Part shown: piece after piece, positions 34,646-43,579 of the stretch | Layout: each line of letters begins with the position of its first letter | How positions within the stretch are numbered: position 1 is the first letter of the stretch | Assembly (NCBI RefSeq): GCF_001428895.1 | Contig: NZ_LMJA01000022.1 | Coordinates: forward strand, 1,369-65,368 | Reading direction: 5' to 3' | Length of the DNA: 64,000 nt | From: Mycobacterium sp. Root265 | GTDB taxonomy: Bacteria; Actinomycetota; Actinomycetes; Mycobacteriales; Mycobacteriaceae | Program-made: the position numbers and the translations under genes | Notes under the pieces: generated by a model | What the model saw: only the letters and a program-made list of their open reading frames with translations | Databases searched by the model: none | Told to the model about the DNA's origin: nothing

Positions 34646-36517
34646 ATGTCCGGCTATCGCGAACTTTTCGACGCCAGTATCACCGACCCGTCGGCGTTCT
34701 GGGCCGACGCCGCCAAGGGCGTCACCTGGACCAAGGAACCCACGCGGGTGCTCGACGACAGCAACCCGCCGTTCTACCGCTGGTTCCCCGACGGCGAGCT
34801 CAACACCTGCGCCAACGCGCTCGACCGGCACATCGCCGAGCGCGGTGACCAGGCCGCGCTCATCTATGACTCCCCCGTCACCGGCAGCAAGCGCGTCTAC
34901 ACCTACCGCGAACTGCTGGACCAGACCGCCCGGTTCGCCGGCGTGCTGCAGGGGCTCGGCGTCGCCAAGGGCGACCGCGTCGTCATCTACATGCCGATGG
35001 TGCCCGAAGCCGTCATCGCCATGCTCGCCTGCGCACGGCTCGGGGCGGTGCACTCGGTGGTGTTCGGCGGGTTCGCCGGCCACGAGCTGGCCACCCGCAT
35101 CGACGACGCCCGCCCCACGGTGGTGGTCTCGGCGTCCTGCGGTATCGAACCGACCCGCACCGTCGAATACAAGCCGATGCTCGACACCGCGCTGCGGCTG
35201 GCCGAGCACTCCACGCCCAAGTGCGTGATCCTGCAGCGCGAACAGCATCCGTGCGAGCTCGTGGAGGGCCGCGATGTGGACTGGGCGCAGGCGATGGCCG
35301 CCGTGCAACCGGTCGCGCCGGTGCCGGTGGCCGCCACTGACCCGCTCTACGTGCTGTACACCTCGGGCACCACCGGCAAACCCAAGGGCATCGTCCGCGA
35401 CAACGGGGGGCACGCGGTCGCGCTGCTGTGGACCATGCGCCACCTCTATGACATCGAGCCCGGCGAAGTGTTCTGGGCCGCTTCAGATGTCGGCTGGGTG
35501 GTCGGGCACTCCTACATCGTGTACGCGCCGCTGCTGCTGGGCGCGACGACCGTCATCTACGAGGGCAAGCCGGTCGGCACCCCGGATGCCGGCGCGTTCT
35601 GGCGGGTCGCCGCCGAGCACAACGTCAAGGCATTGTTCACCGCGCCGACCGCGATCCGGGCCATCAAGAAAGAGGATCCCGACGCCAAGCTGCTGGCCGA
35701 CTACGACCTTTCGAATCTGAAGTACCTGTTCCAGGCCGGCGAGCGGCTGGACCCCGGCACCTACGCATGGGCTTCGGAGAAGCTCGGCATCCCGATCATC
35801 GATCACTGGTGGCAGACCGAGACCGGCTGGGCGATCGCCGCCGACCCGATGGGCGTGGAGAAGCTACCGGTCAAACCCGGCTCGGCAACGGTGCCGATGC
35901 CCGGCTACGACGTCCGGGTGCTGCGCCTCGACGGCTCGGAATGCGAACCGGGCGAAGAGGGTTCGATCTGCATCAAGCTGCCGCTGCCCCCGGGCACGCT
36001 GCCCACGCTCTGGGGTGAGGACGATCGGTACGTGTCCTCGTATCTGACGGCATTCAAGGGCTATTACCTGACCGGGGACGGCGGGCACATCGATGACGAC
36101 GGCTACCTCTTCGTGGTCGGGCGCACCGACGATGTCATCAACGTGGCCGGGCACCGGATGTCCACCGGATCCATCGAGGCGGTGCTGGCCGGCCACCCGG
36201 CGGTCGCCGAGTGCGCGGTCATCGGGGTGGCCGACGAACTCAAGGGGCAGGTGCCGCGCGGGCTGGTGGTACTCAAGTCCGGCTTCTCCCCCGACGGGGT
36301 GGCCGCTGAGCTGATCGACGCGGTGCGCAACGACATCGGCGCCGTCGCGAGCTTCAAGTTGGTGGATGTGGTTGCCGCCCTGCCCAAGACGCGATCCGGA
36401 AAGATCCTGCGCAAGACCATGCGCGGTATCGCCGACGGCCGTGACGAACCGGTGCCGTCCACCATCGAGGACCCGTCGGTGCTGGAGGCGCTCAAGGAGA
36501 CCCTGCACCCGTCCTGA
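34646..36517 (+). CDS. prpE: propionyl-CoA synthetase-like acyl-CoA ligase
   Basis: A 623-residue AMP-forming ligase. It has the P-loop YTSGTTGKPKGIVRD, GDGGHIDDDGYLFVVGRTDD and C-terminal TRSGKILRKTM with the catalytic, acetylation-controlled lysine. The start SGYRELFDASITDPSAFWAD and PrpE-like spacing (DHWWQTETGWAIA) fit the propionyl-CoA synthetase subgroup rather than acetyl-CoA synthetase. It activates propionate (or a similar short acid) for the methylcitrate or methylmalonyl pathway. Followed after 7 bp by the palindromic element. Confidence 0.88.
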   Translation: MSGYRELFDASITDPSAFWADAAKGVTWTKEPTRVLDDSNPPFYRWFPDGELNTCANALDRHIAERGDQAALIYDSPVTGSKRVYTYRELLDQTARFAGVLQGLGVAKGDRVVIYMPMVPEAVIAMLACARLGAVHSVVFGGFAGHELATRIDDARPTVVVSASCGIEPTRTVEYKPMLDTALRLAEHSTPKCVILQREQHPCELVEGRDVDWAQAMAAVQPVAPVPVAATDPLYVLYTSGTTGKPKGIVRDNGGHAVALLWTMRHLYDIEPGEVFWAASDVGWVVGHSYIVYAPLLLGATTVIYEGKPVGTPDAGAFWRVAAEHNVKALFTAPTAIRAIKKEDPDAKLLADYDLSNLKYLFQAGERLDPGTYAWASEKLGIPIIDHWWQTETGWAIAADPMGVEKLPVKPGSATVPMPGYDVRVLRLDGSECEPGEEGSICIKLPLPPGTLPTLWGEDDRYVSSYLTAFKGYYLTGDGGHIDDDGYLFVVGRTDDVINVAGHRMSTGSIEAVLAGHPAVAECAVIGVADELKGQVPRGLVVLKSGFSPDGVAAELIDAVRNDIGAVASFKLVDVVAALPKTRSGKILRKTMRGIADGRDEPVPSTIEDPSVLEALKETLHPS

Positions 36518-36524
36518 TGGAAGT

Positions 36525-36587
36525 CGCCGAAACTGTATTCCAGACGGCACAGTGCGAGTGCACACCTTCTGGAATACAGTTTCGGCG
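36525..36587. repeat. 63-bp palindromic element, copy 1
   Basis: Two perfect 20-bp arms, CGCCGAAACTGTATTCCAGA at 36525-36544 and its reverse complement at 36568-36587, around a 23-base loop. It fills the gap between the convergent stops of prpE and the P450 gene. A second copy with identical arms and equal loop length lies at 58403-58465. It looks like a bidirectional terminator or a dispersed palindromic repeat. Confidence 0.85.
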
Positions 36588-36593
36588 CCGGGG

Positions 36594-37775
36594 CTAGAAG
36601 GTGATGCGCAGCTTCTCCCAGCCGCGCACCGTCGACGTCGGCGCCAACTGAGCGGTGTCATAGTCGATCTCCCAATCGGGGAACCGGTTGAGCAGTTCGT
36701 CGAGCGCGACCCGGCCCTCCAGGCGGGCCAGGTTCGCCCCCAGGCAGTAGTGCAGACCCTTGCCGAAGGTGAGGTGGCTGATGTTGTCACGGTGGATGTC
36801 GAACCGGTCCGGTAGCCGGTAGCGGCGCGGGTCGCGGTTGGCCGCGCCGAACAGCAGCAGCATCGCGCTGCCCGCCGGCACGGTCTGGCCGTAGGCCTCG
36901 AAATCGCGTGCCACCCAGCGCGCGACGTGCGGCCCGGTGGGCTCGAAGCGCAGCGTCTCATCCACCACCCTGTTCAGCAGCGAGCGGTCATCGCGCACCG
37001 CGCGGCGCTGCTCGGGATGCTCGGCGAGCACCTTGGCCAGCCACCCGATGAGCCGGCCGGTGGTCTCGTTGCCCGCGCCGGCGACCACCTGGGTGTAGTG
37101 CAGCACCTCCTTGCGGGTCAGCTTGCGGGTCACCCCCGACTGGTCCTCGAACTCGACGTTCAGCAGGGCGGTCATCAGATCGTCGGACGGGTTCCGCGAG
37201 CGCCACTGCACGTAATCGGCGTAGATCCGCCCATCGGCGATCTTGTCCGCATCGCGTACCTTCATCGGGGCTCCGGGTTTGGTGCGCAGGTTCGCGTCGT
37301 TGGCGTCGCGGACCCCTATCTGCTCGGATTCCGGTATGCCCAGCAACATTCCGATGACCCGCATCGGCATCATGGCGGCCAGCTCGGCGATGATGTCGAA
37401 TCCGCCGGAGCCGACCTGCGGGTCCAGGCAGCGCACGCAGAACTCGCGGATCTGATCCTCGATCGCGGCCATCCGGCGCGGGGTGAACACCCGTGACATC
37501 AGCGCCCGCAGCATCGAATGCACCGGCGGGTCCTCGAACATCATCACACCGCCGGGCATGTCGAAATCGGACTGCACCAGTTCCAGGATGTCACTTCGGC
37601 TGTTGGAGAACGTCTCCCAGTCCGAGAGTGCCTGCTCGACGTCGCTGTGCCGGGACAGCGCCCAGAATCGGTACTTCTCGTTGTAGTAGAGCGGCGCCTC
37701 GTCCCGCAGCGTGGCATAGGTGGGATAGGGGTCGTGCACGATCCCGACGTCATACGGGTCGTAGTAGACCGTCAC
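36594..37775 (-). CDS. cytochrome P450
   Basis: A 393-residue P450. The haem-ligand motif FGKGLHYCLGA places Cys344; the I-helix oxygen-activating AGAGNETT is at 232-239 and the ExxR at 273-276 (ETLR). Length and motifs are typical for a bacterial soluble monooxygenase. GTG 37775 overlaps the SDR stop by four bases (GTGA), so P450 and dehydrogenase are one operon, likely acting in sequence on a hydroxylated substrate such as a terpenoid or steroid; the substrate is unknown. Confidence 0.95.
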   Translation of the reverse strand: MTVYYDPYDVGIVHDPYPTYATLRDEAPLYYNEKYRFWALSRHSDVEQALSDWETFSNSRSDILELVQSDFDMPGGVMMFEDPPVHSMLRALMSRVFTPRRMAAIEDQIREFCVRCLDPQVGSGGFDIIAELAAMMPMRVIGMLLGIPESEQIGVRDANDANLRTKPGAPMKVRDADKIADGRIYADYVQWRSRNPSDDLMTALLNVEFEDQSGVTRKLTRKEVLHYTQVVAGAGNETTGRLIGWLAKVLAEHPEQRRAVRDDRSLLNRVVDETLRFEPTGPHVARWVARDFEAYGQTVPAGSAMLLLFGAANRDPRRYRLPDRFDIHRDNISHLTFGKGLHYCLGANLARLEGRVALDELLNRFPDWEIDYDTAQLAPTSTVRGWEKLRITF

Positions 37776-38608
37776 TTCAGGCAGCTCCCGGCGTCCACCG
37801 GCAGGGTCACCCCGGTGACGTAGCGCGCCTCATCGGAGGCCAGGAACAGCACCGCGTTGCTGATGTCCTCGACCTCGACCCACGGGATGGGCAGCATGTG
37901 GAAGGTCCGGCAGATCGGCTCCAGGTCCGCCTGCCCCGGGTTCTCCAGGTCCGGGCGGAACATCCGGTAGGTCTTCTCGTTCATCAGCATCGGGCTGTTG
38001 ACGTGGGTGGGGTGCACCGAGTTGACCCGGATCGAGTGCTGCCCCAGTTCGACGGCGAAGGACCGCATGAGGCCGACCACCCCGTGCTTGGCCGCCACGT
38101 AGTGGCCGGTGTGCGGGTAAGCCTTGGTGCCGGCCACCGAGGCGGTCAGGATGATGGATCCGCCGCGTCCACCGGCCAGCATGTGCGGCACACCGGCTTT
38201 GACCGATTTCCACACCCCGCTGAGGTTGACGTCGATCATCTCCTGCCAGAGGTCTTCGGACATCCGGTCGAGCTTGACTCCGGTGGTGCCGATCCCGGCG
38301 TTGGCCGCGATGATGTCGAGTCGCCCGAGTTGTTCCACGCCGCTGTCGACGGCGGCCTGCACGGCGGCGGCGTCGCGGACATCGACCTCGGCGGTGACGA
38401 TGCGGCGTCCGAGGTTCTTCACCAGGTCCGCGGTTTCGGCGAGATCCTCGGCGGTGGCGCCCAGAGCAGGCGAGTTCTCGAAGGTCTGGCAGATGTCGAT
38501 GGCGATGATGTCGGCGCCTTCTGCCGCCAACCGGACCGCGTGGCTGCGGCCCTGCCCGCGCGCCGCGCCGGTGATGAATGCGACCTTGCCTTCGACCCGA
38601 CCAGCCAT
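37772..38608 (-). CDS. mycofactocin-coupled SDR dehydrogenase
   Basis: A 278-residue short-chain dehydrogenase (GKVAFITGAARGQGRSHAVR, catalytic YVAAK) of the carveol-dehydrogenase-like, mycofactocin-dependent group, judged by the TGAARGQGRSHAVRLA start and IAIDICQ. It would oxidise an alcohol using a tightly bound NAD that is recycled by mycofactocin. ATG 38608 is used; an upstream extension reads through the promoter. It lies first in an operon with the P450. Confidence 0.88.
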   Translation of the reverse strand: MAGRVEGKVAFITGAARGQGRSHAVRLAAEGADIIAIDICQTFENSPALGATAEDLAETADLVKNLGRRIVTAEVDVRDAAAVQAAVDSGVEQLGRLDIIAANAGIGTTGVKLDRMSEDLWQEMIDVNLSGVWKSVKAGVPHMLAGGRGGSIILTASVAGTKAYPHTGHYVAAKHGVVGLMRSFAVELGQHSIRVNSVHPTHVNSPMLMNEKTYRMFRPDLENPGQADLEPICRTFHMLPIPWVEVEDISNAVLFLASDEARYVTGVTLPVDAGSCLK

Positions 38609-38628
38609 GACACCGTCCTCAGAAAAGT

Positions 38629-38644
38629 TTGGGCAGTCGCCCAA
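38629..38644. promoter_or_regulatory. palindromic operator between SDR and TetR genes
   Basis: TTGGGC-AGTC-GCCCAA is a perfect 6-4-6 inverted repeat in the 52-bp gap between the divergent SDR/P450 operon and the TetR gene. Position and symmetry are those of a TetR-type operator with auto-control. Confidence 0.65.
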
Positions 38645-38660
38645 CAGTTAGGCTGTGGCC

Positions 38661-39260
38661 ATGTCTAGCAGCACCGCGGTAAAGAGGTCAAGGGACGGCG
38701 ATTCAACCACACGCCGTGCATTGATCAGGGCGACTGCCCAGATCATGCTGGACGAAGGCTATGCGGCGGCGACCTCGCGGCGGGTGGCCGCGCAGGCCGG
38801 GGTGAAGCCGGCGCTGGTGCACTACTACTTCCCCAGCATGGACGAGCTGTACCTGGCCGTGCTGCAGGCCGGTGCCGAGGTCAACCTGGACCGGCAGCGC
38901 CAGACCCTCAGCGCCGACGCTCCCCTGCACGCGTTGTGGGAGCTGAACAACACCACCGGAGCCCAGCTCTGGATGGAGTTCATGGCGCTGGCCAATCACC
39001 GCAAGGCCATCGCCGGCGAGATCGCCACCTACGCCGAACGATTCCGCGATCTGGAGGAGGCCACGCTCAGCGCGGCGCTGCGCGCCCACGGCGTGGACAC
39101 CGAGGCGTTCCCGCCGGTGGTGATGTCGATGATCGTGGCCAGCCTGGCGCGCATCATGGTGCTCGAAGAGGGCCTGGGGATCACCCGCGGTCACCGCGAG
39201 GCGAAGTCCTTCGTCGACGGCTACTTGAACCGGTTCGAGCTGCCCGGCAGGCCGGCTTAG
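38661..39260 (+). CDS. TetR/AcrR-family regulator of the P450/SDR operon
   Basis: A 199-residue TetR protein, HTH around residues 18-60 (LIRATAQIMLDEGYAAATSR, GVKPALVHYYFPSMDEL) and a helical ligand domain. Divergent from the mycofactocin SDR and P450 with a palindrome between, so it probably represses them and itself. ATG 38661 is chosen; a GTG two codons earlier is possible. Its stop overlaps that of the SIP gene on the other strand. Confidence 0.9.
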   Translation: MSSSTAVKRSRDGDSTTRRALIRATAQIMLDEGYAAATSRRVAAQAGVKPALVHYYFPSMDELYLAVLQAGAEVNLDRQRQTLSADAPLHALWELNNTTGAQLWMEFMALANHRKAIAGEIATYAERFRDLEEATLSAALRAHGVDTEAFPPVVMSMIVASLARIMVLEEGLGITRGHREAKSFVDGYLNRFELPGRPA

Positions 39261-40060
39261 AGACCGGCGCGTTCGAGAGCTTCTTCGTACTCCTCATCGG
39301 CGACCCGCTCACTCTTGCCGGCGGCCACCGCACGTTCCCAGACGGCCACGACCTCGTCGGAGACCAGCGCGAACTTCGCATCCCAGGTCTCGGAGTCGAA
39401 CCGCCAGTAACCCGTGACGTCGAGCTGGTCGACGGTCCAGCCGGCACCACGCAGATACTTACGCACCGAACGTGATTCGGCGGCCTCGCCGGCGAACCAG
39501 CAGTACCCGCGGCCGGCGGGCATGTCGTACTCGCGGACCAGCCGGGCGAGCTCGCCGGCCGCATGGCCGTTCCCGGTACCCACCGACGCAATGACGGTGA
39601 CGTCCGGGTGCGCGGGCAGGTAGGCCAGGTCCTCCTCGTCGGCCACCTCCACGATCGCGGTGACCGGCATGCCGCCCGGCAGGCTCTCGATGATGCGAGC
39701 GGCAGCAGGCAACCCGGAGAGGTCGGCCACCAGCAGCTGCCATTCGGTGCTCGGTTCCGGGCGGTACCAGGACCGGGCGTGGTCGAGCCCGACCCGGTCA
39801 CCCGGTGCGGCGCCGGCGGCCCAGGTGGTGGCAACCCCGCGCGCGTGCAGCACGACATCGATCACGATGCGGTCGCCGTCGGAGTAGCGGACCGAATAGT
39901 TACGGCCCTCGCCACCCGAGTCCGGGAAGTAGATGCCGACGGCGGAGTCCCCGCCCTGTTTGACGTCGAGGACCTCGGGTTCCTCGACCCGCAGGGTGAT
40001 CCGGCGCAACCGCGGGTTCAGGAGTTCCGCCTCGACGACGGATGCATGCGAAAAGCTCAT
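39257..40060 (-). CDS. siderophore-interacting protein (flavin reductase)
   Basis: A 267-residue SIP/ViuB-type protein: FAD-binding N-terminal domain with RNYSVRYSDGDRIVIDVVLH and a C-terminal NADPH domain ending WRFDSETWDAKFALVSDEVV. Family members reduce ferric siderophores to release iron. It is the last gene of an operon with a P-type ATPase and a fused ABC transporter, separated from the ABC gene by 25 bp. In the IrtAB ferric-siderophore importer of M. tuberculosis the SIP domain is part of the ABC protein; here it is separate. Confidence 0.87.
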   Translation of the reverse strand: MSFSHASVVEAELLNPRLRRITLRVEEPEVLDVKQGGDSAVGIYFPDSGGEGRNYSVRYSDGDRIVIDVVLHARGVATTWAAGAAPGDRVGLDHARSWYRPEPSTEWQLLVADLSGLPAAARIIESLPGGMPVTAIVEVADEEDLAYLPAHPDVTVIASVGTGNGHAAGELARLVREYDMPAGRGYCWFAGEAAESRSVRKYLRGAGWTVDQLDVTGYWRFDSETWDAKFALVSDEVVAVWERAVAAGKSERVADEEYEEALERAGL

Positions 40061-40085
40061 GTGGATACACGCTAACTCACAACGC

Positions 40086-43000
40086 TCAGGCCGCGAGGTG
40101 TCCCCACATCGGGCCCAATTCCGTCCACGGACCGATGGCCGCGATCTTCCCGTCGACCAGCACGACCACCCTGTCGGCCTGCGCCAGCGCCGCGCGTTTC
40201 GACGACGCACCGAGCACGGTGATGCCGCGAGCCCGTAGTCCGGCCCACAGCGCCACCTCGGTCACCGCGTCGAGTGCACTCGAAACATCATCGGCGAGCA
40301 GCAGTTCCGGCTGCACGGCCAACGCTCTGGCCAGCGCCAGCCGTTGCACCTGACCCCCGGACAACCGAACTCCGCGGTGGCCGACCAGCGCATCGGCGCC
40401 ACCGGCCGCCTCGATGTCTCGGCCCAGCTGCGCGTCGGCGACGGCCTGCCCGATCTCGCGGTCGTGGTCGAGACGGATGTTGTCGGCGAACGTCCCCGAG
40501 AGCACCCGTGGCACCTGCGCCACGTGCGCGACCTGTCCTGGTCGCAGGAAGGTCTGGGCATCGTCGACTTCCACCCCGTTCCACCGGATGGTGCCGGTGT
40601 GGCCGACCAGACCGCACAACACCGACAGCAGAGACGATTTGCCCGACCCCACCTGGCCGAGGAGCAGGACCAGTTCGCCTGCCTCGACGGTGAGGTCGAC
40701 GCCGGTGACGCCGCGGGTCCCGTCCTCGTGCACCGCGGTCAGCCGGCGAAGCTCCAAGCGGTGCAACGCGGTACGGGGTGTCCGGCCGGGAAGCGGGGCC
40801 GTCCCGGCCTGCAGGTCGACTCCGGCCGGTATGTCCATCAGGTCGGCGCCGCCGGCGAAGCGGGTGGTCTCCAGCTGCCAGGCGCGGGTGCCGGGCGCTC
40901 CGGTTACCACGGCGCCGGCCACGCTGCCGAAATAGTCGAAGCCCGCGACCGCGCCGGAAACCATCAGTGCCGCAGCCAGACTCCATCCGTCGATCAGGTA
41001 GACGATCCACGCGGCGACCACACCCAGCTGCACCATCACCACCGGCACACCGAACAGGACCGACTCGATCCGGTGCTCACGCACCGCGGCCTGGACACGG
41101 CCCCCGTCGACACCATCGAGGTGTTCGCGCACATCGCTCGTGGACGCCGCGAGCTTGACCGTCCGCACACATTCCAGCACCGACACCAACGTGCGGCCGA
41201 AGTGCGCGCGGGTGGTGGACGCGGCCGCGGCCGACCGTCCTGCCATCGGGCGCCCCGCCACCGACGCGACCGCCGAGGCGATCATCACCGCCAGCAGGAT
41301 CGCGCCCGCGATCGCCGTCCCGCTCAGGAACGAGGCGAAGACGACGATGATCAGTCCGCTGACGACGTCGTTGCAGCGATCGGCGTAGCGCAGGAAACGG
41401 TCGGAATCCAGCACCCGGGACACCACTTCGCCCGGCGGGGTCCGCTCCAGACGGTGCTGCCGGGTCTGGGCGTCCAGGACGGTCATCCGGATCCGCAGGG
41501 AACAGGCGGCCCACCACGGGACGAATCGACGCACCGCCCAGGCGAGGAAGAACGGTTCGGCGACGATGCTGACCACCGTGGCCACGGTGAGCGCCACCGA
41601 GGTCTGGCCCTGCTCCAGACTCTCGACCAGCCGGCCCCACACATACCCGCTGACGGCACCGGTCGCCCCCACCAGCCCGGTGACCAGGAACAGTGCGCTG
41701 CCCAGCAGTCCCCATGCCGGCAGGACGGCCACCATGCGGGCGATCCCGCGGGTCAGGCTGGACCCGGTGCCCAGGTCGGTGCCTGCGGGCCGGTCGCCCT
41801 GCCGTCGCAGACCTCCGACCGTCGTGTCGCTGTGTGCCGCAACGCTTCTGGGCGGCGTGACGTCCACGTGCTGCGCGCCGGAGGCATCGAGCAGCCGCCG
41901 GAACGGCCCGGCGCGTGACTCCAGTTCGGCGCGCGACCCCTGGTCGATGATCCGGCCGCCGTCGAGCACGGCGATGTGATCGGCCCGCTGCACCGTGCTC
42001 AGCCGATGAGCGATCAGGATGCCGGTGCGGTCGGACAGCAGGCGATCCGCGGCACGGACCACCCGGTCCTCGGTGAGCGGATCCATGCGCGCGGTGGCCT
42101 CGTCGAGTACGACGACCCGGACGTCACGCACCAGCAGCCGGACGAAGGCCACGAGCTGTTCCTCACCCGCGGACAACGTGGTTCCACCGGGCCCCAGCAG
42201 GGTGTCGACACCGTCGGGCAGGCTGTCGATCCACGAGGTGAGGTCGAGTTCGGCAACCGCCTTGAGCACCCGCTCCCGCGGCAGGTCCGCGAACAACGTG
42301 ATGTTCTCGGCCAGCGTCCCCGCCAGGATCTCGGTGCGCTGGGTGACCACCCCCACCGAGGACCGCAGCTGCTGCAGGTCGAGATCCAGCGCGTCGACTC
42401 CGGCGATGTACAGCGACGCGGGTTCGGGATCGACGGCCCGGGACACCAATGATGCGAGCGTTGATTTCCCCGAACCTGTCCGGCCGACCAGCGCGCAGGT
42501 CGTGCCCGCGGGGACGTGCAGGTCGATGCCGTCAAGGGCGAATGTGCCTTCGGCATAGGAGAAGTGCAGGTCGTCGAACCGGATGTCGACCGCTCCTGCG
42601 GGAATCGGTTCGCCACCAACGGGTTCCGACTCGCTGTCCATGAGCTGGCGGATGCGGATGACGGCACCCATCCCCGCCTGCAGCTCGGGTAGCTGGCGGG
42701 CGAGCTCGGCGATCTCGTTGACCAGGGTGGCGCTGACCAGGAAGAGGGTGATGAGCTGGGCGATCTCGAGGCCGCCGCCGGATACCAGCGCCACGCCGGC
42801 CACGACGACACCGGCCAGCAGCGCGTGCAGCAGCCCGCCGGCGCGCAGGGTGATCCGCGATTCGACCGACACCACGGCGCGGACCCGTTGCAGTACGTGG
42901 CCCGACAGTTCGGCACACCGCCGGAGCAGGAAGGCCTGGCCGAGGCTGGTACGCAGATCATCTCGTGCGGCGATGCCCTCTTCCATCATCGCGGCGTGTT

Positions 43001-43556
43001 CCGTCCAGGCGATCTCCTCGACCACCTTGCGGTCGCTGAGCTGCCGCAGCAGCGGCCGGATCACCAGAACTGTCAGCGGCGCGACCACCGGAAAGATGAA
43101 CCAGGCGGGCCACCAGGTCAGGCCGGCGACGATCCACATCGGCACGGTGGACACGAGCGTGCGCATGGCGTCCCAGAGCTGTTGGCGCGCCAGCGACCCG
43201 ACCTCGTGGGTGTCGTCGTCGACGCGGTCCAGCACCTCGCCGACCGCCTGCTCCGAGAGACGGTCCAGCGGCTGATTCAGCGCCGCGGTGAGCAGGTCGG
43301 CCCGCAGTGCGCCCTCCGCGCGGTCCACGACGCTCGCCCAGAGGGTGCGTCCGAGAGTGTCGAGCACGGCGTAGCCGAGCAGGCACAGGGCCAGTGCCGC
43401 GAGGGTGGTCCACACCGGCGTCGCCGCCACCCGCCCGATGATGACGGTGCCCAGGGCCTGCAGGGTCGCGGCAATCGCCATCGCGATCAGGGCCGTTCCC
43501 GCGCCGCGCCGACGAAGACGGCGCCAGTCCACGGTGCGATCCGGATGCGAAGTCAT
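40086..43556 (-). CDS. single-chain double ABC transporter (two TMD-NBD halves)
   Basis: A 1156-residue fusion of two ABC-exporter-fold half transporters. NBD1: Walker A GRTGSGKST (about residue 360), signature LSAGE, Walker B with catalytic Glu (VVVLDEATARMD), H-loop LIAHRLS. NBD2: Walker A GQVGSGKSS, signature LSGGQ, Walker B LLLADDVSSALD with Asp in place of the catalytic Glu and no H-loop His (LGASSKRAAL). One composite ATP site is thus intact and one degenerate, as in heterodimeric exporters. Between an NmtR/CtpJ pair and a SIP protein, it may move metal-siderophore or metal chelate; direction is unproved. Confidence 0.9.
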   Translation of the reverse strand: MTSHPDRTVDWRRLRRRGAGTALIAMAIAATLQALGTVIIGRVAATPVWTTLAALALCLLGYAVLDTLGRTLWASVVDRAEGALRADLLTAALNQPLDRLSEQAVGEVLDRVDDDTHEVGSLARQQLWDAMRTLVSTVPMWIVAGLTWWPAWFIFPVVAPLTVLVIRPLLRQLSDRKVVEEIAWTEHAAMMEEGIAARDDLRTSLGQAFLLRRCAELSGHVLQRVRAVVSVESRITLRAGGLLHALLAGVVVAGVALVSGGGLEIAQLITLFLVSATLVNEIAELARQLPELQAGMGAVIRIRQLMDSESEPVGGEPIPAGAVDIRFDDLHFSYAEGTFALDGIDLHVPAGTTCALVGRTGSGKSTLASLVSRAVDPEPASLYIAGVDALDLDLQQLRSSVGVVTQRTEILAGTLAENITLFADLPRERVLKAVAELDLTSWIDSLPDGVDTLLGPGGTTLSAGEEQLVAFVRLLVRDVRVVVLDEATARMDPLTEDRVVRAADRLLSDRTGILIAHRLSTVQRADHIAVLDGGRIIDQGSRAELESRAGPFRRLLDASGAQHVDVTPPRSVAAHSDTTVGGLRRQGDRPAGTDLGTGSSLTRGIARMVAVLPAWGLLGSALFLVTGLVGATGAVSGYVWGRLVESLEQGQTSVALTVATVVSIVAEPFFLAWAVRRFVPWWAACSLRIRMTVLDAQTRQHRLERTPPGEVVSRVLDSDRFLRYADRCNDVVSGLIIVVFASFLSGTAIAGAILLAVMIASAVASVAGRPMAGRSAAAASTTRAHFGRTLVSVLECVRTVKLAASTSDVREHLDGVDGGRVQAAVREHRIESVLFGVPVVMVQLGVVAAWIVYLIDGWSLAAALMVSGAVAGFDYFGSVAGAVVTGAPGTRAWQLETTRFAGGADLMDIPAGVDLQAGTAPLPGRTPRTALHRLELRRLTAVHEDGTRGVTGVDLTVEAGELVLLLGQVGSGKSSLLSVLCGLVGHTGTIRWNGVEVDDAQTFLRPGQVAHVAQVPRVLSGTFADNIRLDHDREIGQAVADAQLGRDIEAAGGADALVGHRGVRLSGGQVQRLALARALAVQPELLLADDVSSALDAVTEVALWAGLRARGITVLGASSKRAALAQADRVVVLVDGKIAAIGPWTELGPMWGHLAA

Positions 43557-43579
43557 CGCCTCGCAAGGTACGCGTCGCG

